Source: Phragmites australis (taxonomy: Eukaryota; Streptophyta; Magnoliopsida; Poales; Poaceae). Taken from it: DNA of 64,000 nucleotides. Position 1 is the first letter of the stretch; each line of letters begins with the position of its first letter. The position numbers and the translations under genes were made by a program. The DNA lies in assembly GCF_958298935.1 (NCBI RefSeq), contig NC_084921.1, positions 46,657,001 through 46,721,000 of the forward strand, read 5' to 3'. Below, piece after piece: positions 22,675-34,892 of the stretch. The notes beneath the pieces were generated by a model. The model saw only the letters and a list, made by a program, of their open reading frames with translations. It had not been told where the DNA came from and searched no databases.

Positions 22675-25600
22675 CAGGGTTAAAAATTTGTTGAAAATCA
22701 TTCGGTATTCGTGATATTCGGCTAATTCGTTGCGGTCCACATTTGGAAATCGAACGGTTTTTATTTTGAATTCAAAAAATTTAAATCAGATTTGAAAAAA
22801 ATAAAATAAAAATTATAAAAAAACTAGAGACAATTTTAAGACTATCTGTGAAAAAATCAGAAAATATCGTTTGCATCAGAAAATATGTGCCGAAATATTG
22901 ATAGTTCAAAAAAAGACCAAAATATAGAAAAGGACGAAACGGGTCGAATGCACAGTGCAAACGAACTGTTTCAGCCTAGCTCGATGGGATAAGGGCAGGA
23001 GCAAGATAAGACATTCCCTGAGTTCCCCTCGCTTCACCTAGAGCAAAAACAATGCCATCTCCTCAAGCCTAGCCAGATTCGCCGCATAGCTGAGGAAATC
23101 TGGCATAGAAAGCGCAAAAAGCGGCACAGGGGGGGTGGTAACCGAGCACATTGTAGTAGTATTCGTGATTTGCAGAGGGAAAAGTGAGCGCTTGACACCC
23201 GACCGTATTTCGACGCAAATCGACTTGTAAGCGCCTAAAGCTGAACGATTTTGTGCTTAATGCGGCTGGTGTACGCTTGTAGGAGGTCATTATGCGGTTA
23301 GTTGTCGATGCAATCGAATCTGACCAATTTATTGTGTAATGCAGTCGGTATGCGCTTGTAGGAGGTCGTTAGTGCGCTTAGTTGTCAATGAGCTCGATTT
23401 TCGTCCTGATGCAGTCGGTTTTAGGTCATGTGCGCTAGGTTAATACATTTTACTGGTCGGTTGATGTGTGTTATGCTTGGTTAGAGTTGGTTTTAAGTGG
23501 TTAATGTCGGTTAGGGTTCGTCTTTAGGTTGTTACGGTTGTTTAGTGTCCAATAGCATTGGTTGGCGCCTAGTACTTGGTTTTGTTCAATGTTTACTCAC
23601 AGTTGAAATTTGTGGAGTGCTAATAGGATGATATATGTTGTTTTGTAGTAGTCGATGGTGTATAGAGATGTGGTGTAGCAGCACGGGGATAACTTGCACT
23701 CGGGGTTTAGGCGCAATTACTGTAAGAAGGAAAAGAAAGGTGGTGGTGCCACAAGGTTGAAAGAATATTTACAGGACGTGGATCGAATGTTCTAAGTTGT
23801 GATAGTGTGTCTCCAGATGTGCGTGAGTTTGATAGGATAAGAGATAAGAGGAAGGAAATGTCTGAGGATAGGCTTCAGAGGAAAGAGACAGCTGTCTACA
23901 TAGATTTAACAAGCGATAATGAGGAGACGGAAAAGGAACAGGTGCAACATGCCATGGTTCAGTCTAGGGAGGAGGCAGAGTTAAGAATGAGAGTAGGTGA
24001 TTTTTATGAGCACGAAGGTGGTTGTGGAAGTGCCAGAGAAGGCAATATTTTGAAGATTGATATCGGGCAGAGTTAAGAATGAGAGTAGGTGATTACAATG
24101 TTGCTACATCAAAAGCTCATGTGCAGCAGAGGATTGATATCGGGCCATGGAGTACAAAGGGAAAGAAAGCAAAGATAGCTATTGGTTTGATATGGTCCAA
24201 ATTTTTTCATACTTCAGGTATTTCTGGAAGAAGGGCGGATAACTTTTTTTTTTTGCTGTAGTGAGAGAAACACATAAATAGTGTGAGTGATAAAATTTGT
24301 AATGAATTTTATTTTTGTTCTTCTTTTTTACTTATGAATATTTATTCTATAACAGGAGAGGGTGTCCCATCTCCGACTGGTCGGGATATAGATGGTAAGT
24401 ACTTGGACGAGAACGAGAGAAATTTGAAGAAGATATTTGACAAGTGGAAGCGGTTGTATGCCTTCCTCCAATTTGCTGATCAAGACAAGATGTCGATATT
24501 GAGTGAGGTGCTCTGAAATACAACATTATCAAGCAGAAGTATGATTCCTTGTATCATATTGATAGAGATACCTTTGACATGTATATGACAGTTGTCGATC
24601 GCAGAATATATGATATAACTCATGGGACCTATGTGAATGCCTGTGATACATTCTCACCATTTGTATTCTTATAGTACTAATGCTTATGGTACTAATATTT
24701 TGATCATCAACTTTGCAGCAGCCGCATTGCATCCCTGCACGTACTACGCGTATGGCATGGGTCTAACCTTGTTTGAAGATCTCCGGGAGGCATTCGAGAG
24801 GATGACCGATATTAATATTGTCGCGGAAGCACTTAATGAGGTTGGAATATATCAGATAAAGTCTCGGTCATTCGCTAGTCAACTCGCTTCACTGATGGCA
24901 TGTGACAACAAGACTCCACCTGGTACGTATTACGTTGACATATATAACCATTGCATCACTTTATCTATTTTTCTAAACGTTATATTTCTTTATCTACATG
25001 CAGCGTAATGGTAGTCTATGTTCGGTTCATCTACACCTATACTAAAGATGCTTGACAGACGTCTAATGTCTCAGTGCACTTCATTTAGTTGGTGTGAGAG
25101 AAATTGGAGTATATTTGTATTTATCCATACGAAAGTTCACAAGCGATTAAGCTACAAGAAGCTTCATAAATTGATATATATAAACTACAACCTAAGAATG
25201 CAAAATAATTTGGATGCAGGAGTCAGGTCGACTGTTGATGATGATCCATTTTAGCGGCTTATGGAGCTCACATTGAATGAGAAAAATAATCCGCTCCGGA
25301 ACTAGATGGAGACCGATAGATCAAATGCTACCCTAGAGCTTGATGAGGACACAAATAATGACATACCCCTGCCAACTCACCTAGTGACCAACATAGTGAA
25401 CCCATATGATTTGCATCGGTAGACTGGAGAATGTGCACTATCACAATGAGCTGCTAAAGTGGTAGGTGACACACACACGGGAAAGAGGAATAAACAAAAT
25501 AGACATACAAAGAAGACCAAGAAGATTAAGGGTAGAGGCAAAAGACAAGTGCAAAACGATGAGAGCACGGATAGTGACTCAAAAAAATAAACTTACCAAG

Positions 25601-26226
25601 AGTCTAATGACAATAGCTTAAAGACAGATAGTAATAACGATGATGATCAGGGAGGCGATGCTCCTCTATGCCCATCCTCTGCCGTTGTTCCCACACAATT
25701 CACTGCTGAGAGTCAGTTTACGCAAGCCACATAGGACCCAAACCACGGTGCCCTATCCTCATAAAGGCATATCATACAGGGTGGCCCTGATAGACCACAA
25801 GATAGTGTGAGCTCTTGCAGCAAGTATGATATGAAGAGTAGTTCTGGATCATATCCGTACCACTATCATATCCTCGATGCTAAATCAGAGCCTTCTATTC
25901 AGTAGATCTATGAGTGACAAGACCCTGAGTTTTATGCTATATTGCAAAGATAATGGTCAACCACTTCTGATGCAAAGATAATTGGTCAATTCGATCGGTT
26001 TTCGACAAAATCGTTTGAAATGTGACAGATTCGGTCAGTGTGGTCAATTAAAAAAAGCGGTAAATTCAGTCAGTTTTTGGTTCAAATCGAGCATCTACGA
26101 AATGTCGATTCGCCCACATTTTTTTACCGAATTACAGATTTAACCAAGCGAATTTTCTGATATTTGCGAACTTTGAAAATTCGCTGGGTAGCAAATTTCA
26201 GTTATCGATCGAATTTTCGAACCCTA
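22675..26226 (+). mobile_element. hAT transposon, 3,552 bp, decayed, with 8-bp target duplication
   Basis: The left end is CAGGGTTAAAAATTTG and the right end is GAATTTTCGAACCCTA. Flanking octamers are GCGTGATG (22,667-22,674) and GTGTGATG (26,227-26,234), one mismatch apart. Subterminal regions contain ATTCGGT/ACCGAATT-type motifs (22,695-22,760; 25,980-26,210). The plus strand carries remnants of a hAT transposase. The termini are related to those of the 1,186-bp element at 8,180. Confidence 0.88.
23807..25340 (+). pseudogene. hAT transposase remnant
   Basis: Broken frames in family order: a charged N-terminal part (23,807-24,075); GVPSPTGRDIDGKYLDENER near 24,358; a linker with DMYMTVVDRRIYD near 24,580; AAALHPCTYYAYGMG near 24,716-24,765; then the C-terminal dimerisation region with WCERNWSIFVFIHTKVHKRL and YINYNLRMQNNLDAGV at 25,090-25,215. 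The last part matches the hATC motif that ends in a conserved Cys-Glu-Arg-x-Trp-Ser. Stops and frame changes separate the pieces. A unit containing AGAGTTAAGAATGAGAGTAG occurs at about 23,977 and 24,069, showing an internal 92-bp duplication. Confidence 0.8.
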
Positions 26227-26234
26227 GTGTGATG

Positions 26235-27628
26235 CAGCCTTTGTACATTATTACATTATCTCAGCTCATAGCTAAAAGTTTAAACAAAATAAAAACATAA
26301 AAGATCACATGAATATAAATCATCGTTACATAATTTAGTACTAAACTGTCACCCATTATTAACAAAGAATTCTATGGTTACCACCTCCAATGCTTGACAC
26401 ACCATGATTATATTTTCTCTCTTGCTTTCTAGCTACATCAATCTCTAGAATCTCAGTATAGTAAATACCCTTGAAAAATATCTGCATAAATTTTTTATTA
26501 TTTTCTTATAAAGCTAATAATATTATGATATAGCCAAATTCAAAAAAAAAAAAAGCACCCTGATGTGAGTGACTAGATCCATATGTCGTGAAATGGGCGA
26601 AATTGTGGGAGGGTATCTGCCTGTACTCAAGTGAAAGCTATTTCAGTGGGGGGAAAAACTTGCGCACAATGCTTGACTAGTTGTCTTTAATTTGAAAAGG
26701 TGCGACAAGTGAGTTCTATAGAGCGTGGAGTGGTGAACTGATATAAAACTGATCGATTTTCCTACCCAAACAAAAAGTAGGCTTCATTTCGCAAAGTTGG
26801 AAGGCTAGCTGGTTTTAACCATATGAGAGTTAAATTGTTTCACCCTAACTCATCGTTAATATGACTTGAACTCTAGCATTAAGCATTAACTATAAGATGG
26901 GGGTGCCATAATAGTTGAAGTAGCAAAAAACTTGTCTAAATACTTCATATTAGACCACATTAAAATTTTACACAAGTTTCCCTAAGTAGCCATCTTATGG
27001 CAGACATTTCCTATTATACCGTTTCCCTCAAAATATCTATGCTATAAATTACGACGCACACCTATTAAAAGATTTGTTAGAATTACTTAACACTCTTCTC
27101 AGGTGTCAAAATAGGGTAGTCATAAACATTGCAATAGCTATAGACATCATTCATTTTCTTATAGTAAAATATTTAATGTTTACCTTGTTAGACAAGCATT
27201 ATATAAAGCGGACTCCAACAAAATATGAAGAGAAGTGTATCTATACTGCTAGCAGGTTCTTTTATATACCGTAGTCTATGGCATCTCGAGGGAGTAGAGA
27301 CTTCCCACTCTAGGGATTATTCCTTAAACCATACTAAAACAAACCAAGCACATAGTATTCTATTCTGACTTTCGAGATGCCAACTTGTTTTACTTTAACC
27401 TTTCAAACCCTTTTCAGTACAAAAACCCAATAATATATGCAATAAACAAACCAAAGCACCTTTGTTGTAGACAGGGAGGGACCAATTCCAAAAATTGAGC
27501 GGGTTGTAATAGTGACCGAGTCTTTACAACTTAAAAAACTAAGTCTCTACTAAAAATAAGATTTTGAGCGGGATCTGTGGCTCTTTTGGGTCCGTCACTA
27601 GTTGTAGAAAGTTTTGTTCTTTATGTTA
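26235..27628. other. AT-rich intergenic sequence
   Basis: No exon-like frame, RNA gene or defined transposon end was recognised. The last 150 bp (GGGAGGGACCAATTCC near 27,475 and GGGTCCGTCACTAGTTG near 27,580) may be a small decayed repeat. Confidence 0.4.
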
Positions 27629-27893
27629 GATCATCTCTAATTATATTTTTTTATTTCGTTCTCTTCTTGATTCTTCTCCTCATTCTCATTCTTTTTATTT
27701 TTTCCAATCTCTAACAGCTTACTTTTGAAAGGATTCGTAAAGGGAAAGGAGAGAGAATTCCGTCCTGAAGGGAATGATCTTGAAAATCACTTCGTGATGA
27801 CAACCATGAAAGAAAAACGTTGGAACGCTGAAGAGAACGAAAATCTCTTGTAAAGAGATTCTGAGCCCTAACGGAAATTAGTTGGGAATGATC
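27629..27893. mobile_element. Tourist-like MITE, 265 bp
   Basis: Ends GATCATCTCTAATTA and TTAGTTGGGAATGATC form an imperfect inverted repeat flanked by TTA (27,626-27,628 and 27,894-27,896). The interior (GATTCGTAAAGGG, CTCTTGTAAAGAGATTC) matches the MITE at 13,912-14,177. Confidence 0.78.
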
Positions 27894-27899
27894 TTAGAT

Positions 27900-28762
27900 C
27901 GCTTGAGAGTCAGGACAGCTTAAACATCTATTTAGTAGAGCTATAACTCTAAAAAAAAGAGTTAGATACCTCGCTCTAATAATCATGGAGTTGAAGATGT
28001 GGGTATATCAGGTTGTTTTGTGTATCATCTTGTTTTTATTTTATACTAAAAATATATGTTTAAATTATTTTATTTTAATATACAAACTTTATATTTGAGA
28101 TGAAGCTGAGAGGTAAAGCCGTGCTAAACATGTCTAAATACCCTTGAACAAGTTTTCCAGCGGTGAGGACCCAGTGCATCTCGCCGGGTATATTCTGTTT
28201 CCTCCCCAAGCGGTTTTTTTCTTTATTGGAACAATAGCTAATACTAATATAGAGTAGAGTACATGTCTGTTTGATGCTAGTTCTAAGCTGCTGATCGATT
28301 AGTAGCATGCATGTCACGCTAGAAGTTTCTTGTGAGAGAGGAGACTTTGGCAAGCAGGCAAGCGGGTCGTGAGCATTATATATACCATGTAACGTAATGG
28401 TAAACAAGAAATCTAACTACATGGCGGCAAGTGCTGACTGCTTTTGGTCCTTGACTTGAAGAATGGCTGTTGTCCTCCTTCCTCAAAGACATCTCGCAGG
28501 GCGCTTGATTAGCTACAAGGTTAACAAGGAAGCACCTTGAGCAAAGCAAACTAAAAAACTTAAGGCCGGCCTGCTGCTAGTGCTAGTGGTTGATTAAATG
28601 ATTAGGATACGTGTGCCATCGCGCTTAACAATTCCGCCGGCCCTGCTTTTGTGCACCAACCCAGTAGGAACGAATGGCTAAAGCACTAAGCAAGGTGCTA
28701 GTGATTAGCATATGTATGAGAGAATGCGGAAGTGGAAGCATGCAGGCCTGCCTCCTCCTTAT
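27900..28762. other. Intergenic sequence, no gene seen
   Basis: Mixed AT-rich sequence with no supported features. A minus-strand open frame at 28,075-28,407 lacks any recognisable domain and is treated as chance. Confidence 0.4.
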
Positions 28763-28962
28763 GGGTATATTTGATTTCTTTGCTTACCCTAAGACTAGAG
28801 AACAAGCAAATATATTTGATTTCTTTACTTAATTTGAATTTAAGCAAAATGGGTAAGAATTTTCTTACTTTTGGGAGAGAGCCAAATTGCTCCCGTCTTC
28901 TAAACAAGATTTGCCTAAGCAAGACTAGTAGACAAGAGTAGACACAGAAACCAAACATACCC
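28763..28962. mobile_element. Small MITE, 200 bp
   Basis: GGGTATATTTGATTTC at the left and GAAACCAAACATACCC at the right form a terminal inverted repeat with two mismatches, flanked by TAT on both sides. A second internal copy of ATATTTGATTTCTTT occurs near 28,810. Confidence 0.7.
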
Positions 28963-28982
28963 TATATGAGTCATCATCGTAT

Positions 28983-31130
28983 TGTAAAGAACCGTTCAAA
29001 CAGTATTTTAATTAATCATTAAATTAATTATTTACTTAAGCACACCTTCAATGATCAATTAAAATACCGCTCCGGTAGTCCCGGCATGTGTTTTGCATCC
29101 AAGATCGGAACACATGTATTTTCAACATATCACAACAAAGCTTAATAAAGAGCGAATAATTTAATTATATTACAAATTCTTAAGTATCCATAATTTCTTA
29201 CAATATACAGCAAAAGAGAACTAGAAGAAGACTAAAATTAATCAACTCATGGACAAAAGAGAACTATGCAGCGGAAGCTAAACTATAAACGATAAAAAAG
29301 ATGATAGAGCTATATACCCTTAGGCTATATCACAAAAGCACGATCTCCAAATAATTGCCTACTTATATTCACCACCACCCTCGGTAGGCATGAAGTAGCC
29401 AAATATCAGCTCCTCCTAGCCTGTAGCATCTAAAAGAGCAGCATGAGTAAGAAGTTATTCACAAGACTTAATCAATATTGAGTATTTATATATAACCCGA
29501 CTCTCAGAATTATGAATTGGGATGTTAGCAAGAATACAACCACATGATTAAGTAAATTGATATGCGAAAGCAAAATTTGACAAAAACATGTGTGAGCATC
29601 TAGACTTAACCAATACAACTATTTAACTCATAACCATCAATTGAACATATATTTAAAAGGAACCTTAGTAATAATATCTATAAAGAATCATCTCAACCTA
29701 ATAACCACCTCAAACCAAACTCGAAACTCTACGACTGCTATAAATGGATAAAAATATGCTCATGACCAAGAGTGCGGTATTTCAAAATATTTTTACACCC
29801 TGCAGAGGGTACAACTTTACCCATAAGACTCGAGGACCATAAGACTTGAGTGATCACATAGGTTCACCCAAGGGATACTCGTGTTAAACTTTCCCAATAA
29901 ACCATAACCATTTGAATCAGGCATCGTTCGGTGTATAACCCACTTAAGTTAACTCCTGGAGCACCGCTCACATCATCGATGTGCAAGATCAAATAAGCAC
30001 AACTATAGAGGTATTCATCATATCTTATCATTAGATTGACATGTAGTAAGTATGGTAAGTGCTAGAGCCAACTGCAACAATGATCGGTGCTTAAGCAATG
30101 CTGGCGGTCTACGGTGTTCAGGTTCCTCTCACAACCTACCCTGGGAACTCCACATCGGGGTAGAAGAAATACCTTTAACACCGTTCACATCTCGCTTCAT
30201 CCTCACTACTCAACCAATCAGCACTATCAACCCAACATTATTATCAATGTGACAGTAATTAAAGCCTATAGCTCACGAACGGGGTTGAACCACCGCTCGA
30301 CTTCTACCGAAGAATCTATGCATGATTAAGCATTTTAGTTAACTTTTAAACTAGACCATCATCAAGTTAAACCCCGATTACAAGAAGATGGATCACCAAT
30401 AACTCAAGACGGAACGTAATGCATCACCATAGATTCTACCCATAGAAGACCCGGCATCGACTCAACAACATGCATAACATTCATAAAGCATATTTTATCA
30501 CATTAGACACATATGATCCAAATTAATGGGAGAAATATGCTTAGATGCTTGCCTTGCTGCTCAGACAGCTGTCTGATGCTACCCACATAGAAATCACAGA
30601 ACTCGTGTGTCTCGGTGTCACATTTAACCACACCCGTGTCACGCTCTGGATCCCCATTCACTAAAGAAGAACATATGTAATAATAAGTATGAATGAGGTG
30701 CAACAATGTATACTTCAATATGCATAACAACAAGCTAAAAATGTAAGACATGTGAAATAATAATAAACTTTGCGATCTAAACGATTTTAAAAATCTAACA
30801 GGAGGCCATAGACTCCAGGTTGAACACGGAACCTCTGTGTTCCGAAACCTCCAGGTTATACTCCGGATGGGGGTTCTCTAGCTAAATCTAAATCGAATTA
30901 ACTCGTACCCTCCGGGTTTAATTTGGATTAATCGGGTTGGGTGGATTATTCGGATGAGGCTATGAGCGAGGGTGCTCCGTTAAAAGTACCACGAATTACC
31001 CGGGCCCTCTAGGTTTAATTTGAATTATTCAGGTTAGACAAACTTACACTTCTCAATGATCTTCCTCGATCGATTCGACTCGTATGTTAAATCTATCCTA
31101 CATAAACAAATAAATGATAAAAAAAACACA
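28983..31130 (-). repeat. Diverged copy of a large Gypsy-like LTR (partial)
   Basis: From TGTAAAGAACCGTTCAAACA the sequence follows, in the same order, many landmarks of the repeat at 40,833-43,718: TAGTCCCGGCATGTG, AATAAAGAGCGA, ACTCTACGACTG, GCTCATGACCAAGAGTG, CAATGATCGGTGCTTAA, and the ACCACCGCTC segment. The region 30,790-31,030 is rich in short inverted motifs around CCTCCAGGTT and CCTCCGGGTT. The far end with TGTAACA is missing or unrecognised, so the right limit is approximate. No internal coding domain accompanies it. Confidence 0.6.
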
Positions 31131-31827
31131 TTAATAGGATGAAGTAAAAAGTAAAAAGTTACAGAAATTAAAAATACAAAAATAGAAAGTTTAGGCTGTT
31201 TGAATCACGAGAAAATATTCTAAACAAATCTCCATGTATACTTCAATAACGGATGAGTAAAAAAATATCCCTCTACTCAGCTACTTGTCCTCTCCCCCTA
31301 TTTGCTAGTTGGGGGCTTCGTTCAAAACTTTGGGTCGGAGCGGATGTTTCAATTGCCGTGAAATCAGTCAATTCAGTAAACTTTCCTCTGTGTTTACTGT
31401 TCATGTTTCTGTGTTACAAACGGCATCACGAGAAACTTTCCAGAGAAACCGATTCCTTTGAAATCGGTCCAAACAGTCCCGTGATGTTCCGTGAAGCAGC
31501 TCCTGTTGCTGTTCCCAGTGGCCGGTGGGCCAGCCAGCAATCGACCATCCTAGATTGTTTGAAAATTCCCCGGTCACCCAGAGATAATGATTGCTCAGAC
31601 GTCTCTCGGCTGCACTTCCAGCCTTCCACCGTTTGGTACTGTCTCAGGTCAGGTGGTGGCGGTAGTGGAAGCTTATGGCTAGTGCAGTGATGCCAACGGG
31701 TCTACCGTCGAGTTTTACTGGTTCGCACCTGACTCTAAATCCGACTTTACAAATCTGATCTACCTTTAAAATAGATATCGGGTGTAAAATAGTCCCGGTC
31801 TCAGGACCTGAGATCCAGTAGGGACTA
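31131..31827. other. Region between repeats, unidentified
   Basis: A 145-residue open frame (31,253-31,690, plus) has no recognisable domain. The segment 31,430-31,520 has paired GAAACCGATTCC/GGAATCGG-like motifs, suggesting a decayed DNA transposon. Confidence 0.3.
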
Positions 31828-32106
31828 TGTAAGAAATTAAACACGACAGAATCGAACACAAGACATGATTTTTACGTGAAAAATTTTTACGGAAAAAAAA
31901 CCACGAGCGCAAATAGGGGATCTTCACTATATCAGGGATGTGTATAATGCAGTGGATTACAATAAACGTCTCAACTCTCATTGCAGCTTACAAGATATAT
32001 TTATAAGAGTGAACACATACGACTCGAGCCTAATACAGACTGCTCCGAAAAATGAGCCGAAGGCGTCCCTTTATAGCCCAACAAGAATTCGGATCACAAT
32101 CCAACA
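31828..32106 (-). repeat. 3' LTR of the Copia element, 279 bp
   Basis: In element orientation it begins TGTTGGATTGTGATCC and ends TTTAATTTCTTACA, with TG...CA borders. A TATAAAGG box is visible (plus-strand CCTTTATA near 32,070). Confidence 0.88.
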
Positions 32107-32206
32107 AACTCCACCTTGAGACAAATTCCATCTTATAGCAAATAAAGAATTATCAATGAACTCTCTTCAATAAAAAAATATCACCGACACCAAAAGTCTC
32201 TAGGAC

Positions 32207-34892
32207 TCAAACTGTAACACCAACAAAACTTGAGCATAGCTCAAATTTAGTAGCAGAAACTGACTTTGTCATCATATCAGCAGGATTATCATGAGTGCTT
32301 ATCTTGCATATTTTAATATCACCTTGAGCAATGACATCTCGAATATAATGATACCTCACATCAATGTGTTTTGTTCTTTCATTAAACATCTGATCATTTG
32401 TAAAACAAATAGCACTCTGACTATTACAGAAAATATTAATACAAGAATTATCTTCACAAAGCTCAGGGTACAAACTTCTCAGCCAAACAGGTTCTTTGCA
32501 TTCTTCAGAGATAGCCATATTCAGCTTCAGTAGTTGATAAAGCAACAGTAGCCTATAAACATACTTTCTAACTAATAGCACAACCATCAATGGTGAAAAT
32601 ATAACATGCGAGAGATCTACTCTTGTCCAAATTACCAGCATAATCTGAGTCAACATAACCAACAAGTCTATCTCCAGATTTCTAAACTTTAAACAAGCAT
32701 TAGAAGTACCACGCAGATATATGAAAATCCACTTAACAACTTTCCAATACTCTTTGCCAGAATTAGCCATGAATCTACTAACAACACTTAGTGTATGAGA
32801 TAAATCAGGACAAGAACAGACCATGGCATACATAAGTGAACCAACTGTACTTGAATATGGAACTCTAGACATGTACTCAACATCGTAATCTGACTCAGGA
32901 CATAACGTTGAAGATAATTTGAAATGTGCAGCTAATGGAGTACTCACTGATTTTGCATCATGCATATTAAAACGACGAAGGACCTTCTTAATATAGGCTT
33001 GTTGACTAAGATATAACTTGCCAACTTTCCTATCTATAATGATCTTCGTGCCAAAAAGTTTCTGTACTGCATCTAAATCCTTCATCTTAAATTCACTACT
33101 CAATTGTGATTTCAATTTGGCTATTTCTGATTTATCCTTTGCAGAAATCAACATATCATCGATATAGAGAAGCAAATAAATAGCTGAAACATTAACAGTC
33201 TTTAAATAGACACAGCTATCATAATCAGAACGCTTAAAACCATTAGAGAGCATAAAGGAGTCAAACTTCTTATACCACTATCTAGGGGATTGCTCCAAAC
33301 CATAAAGAGATTTCTTTAATTTACACACAAGGTCTTCTTTTACAGGAATAACAAAACCTTCGGGTTGATCCATATAAATATCTTCATCTAACTTCCCATA
33401 TAAAAATGCAGTTTTAAGATCTAATTGCTCAAGTTCATAATCACGCATAGCAACAATACTGAGTAAAGTGTGAATAGAACTATGCTTCACAACATGAGAG
33501 AAGACATCATTATATTAATACCTGGAATCTGGCTATAGCCTTTAGCAACTAACCTTGCTTTATACCTTGCTGCTTCATTAGGAGAAATATCCTCCTTTCT
33601 TTTGAAAATCCACTTGCAACGAGCATGCTTCTTCTCTTTTGGCAATTTGACTAAATGTCAAGTACCATTCTTTTCAAGTGACTCCATTTCATCTTTCATT
33701 ACAGTCATCCAATTATTGCAATCAGAAGAAGTAATAGCCTTATTATAATTAGAAGTTTCTGTATTACCTTCAACTTCTTCTGCACAACTTAAAGCATATG
33801 CAATAATATTACACTCCTTAATTAACCTCTTGGGTGGATTAATTTATCTTCTAATCCTGTCAACTGCAATAGAATATTATGTAGGTTACACAACAGGAGA
33901 AGAAGGTACAACACTAGACGAATCATGGTCAATAAATAAATTTTCAGCAATAAGTGCATCTTGGACAGCAGCATCTGGTATACTTTTTGCATTAATAAAA
34001 TGCTCCACCTGCACACTAGAACTCTGCTGACTCTGAACAGGAGTATTAGGCAATATAGCATATTTATTAAAGACAACATTCCTAGTAATCACCACCTTTT
34101 ATGTTGCAAGATTCCACAATTTATATCTTTAATATTAGATTTATAACTAAGAAAGATGCACTTAATAACTCTAGGCTCTAATTTACCATTATCAACGTGA
34201 GCATAAGCAGGACAACCGAAAACTCTCAATTCTGAATAATCAGCTGAAGAATCAAACCATACCTCAATTGGAGTTTTCTTATCAATGGCAATGTTTGGTT
34301 ATTGATTAATAAGATAACAAGCATTGGAAATGGCTTCAGCCCAAAAACGCCTATGCATACCTGCATTAGACAACATGCAACGAGCCCTCAAGATGATAGT
34401 TTTGTTCATACGCTCAGCTACCCCGTTTTGTTGTAGAGTAACAGGAATAGTGTAGTGCCTCACAGTACCTTCAGACTTACAATATGAATCAAATTCATCT
34501 GAACAAAATTCCATCCCATTATCAATGCAAAGTTTCTTTACCTTCTTTTCAATTTGCCTTTCAACCATAACCTTCCACTCTTTAAATGCTTTAAATATTT
34601 CTGATTTATGCTTCAAGAAATAAGGCCAAACTCTCTTAGAATAATCATCAATAATAGTTAACATATAACAAGAACCACCTAGCGAAGGCCTACGAGATAG
34701 TCTCCATAAATCAGAATGCACATAATCAAAAATACCTTCTATTGTATGAACTGAAGTGTTGAATTTCACCCTCTTATGTTTGCCAAAAATACAATACTCA
34801 CAAAATTTCAGCTTGCCGATGCTATGTCCATCAAGAAGACCTCTCTTGCTCAATTTTGTCAAACCAAGTTCACTCATATGCCCAAGATGCAT
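32207..34892 (-). pseudogene. Copia integrase, reverse transcriptase and RNase H region, broken
   Basis: Integrase at 34,892-34,299 has the zinc-binding HLGHMSE and [11 protein letters not shown], then the catalytic HSDLW, DNGMEF and [10 protein letters not shown] positions. A broken stretch follows to 33,490. The N-terminal RT piece (QLDLKTAFLYGKLDEDIYMD) is at 33,490-33,278. The RT core YIDDMLISAK, the GSLMYAMVCSCPDL segment and the RNase H/C-terminal part with RTKHIDVRYHYIRD are at 33,253-32,207. Stop codons and shifts between these parts prevent a continuous polyprotein. Confidence 0.88.

Noticed and set aside
31253..31690. 145-residue plus-strand frame
   Set aside because: No recognisable domain and located in repeat-like sequence.
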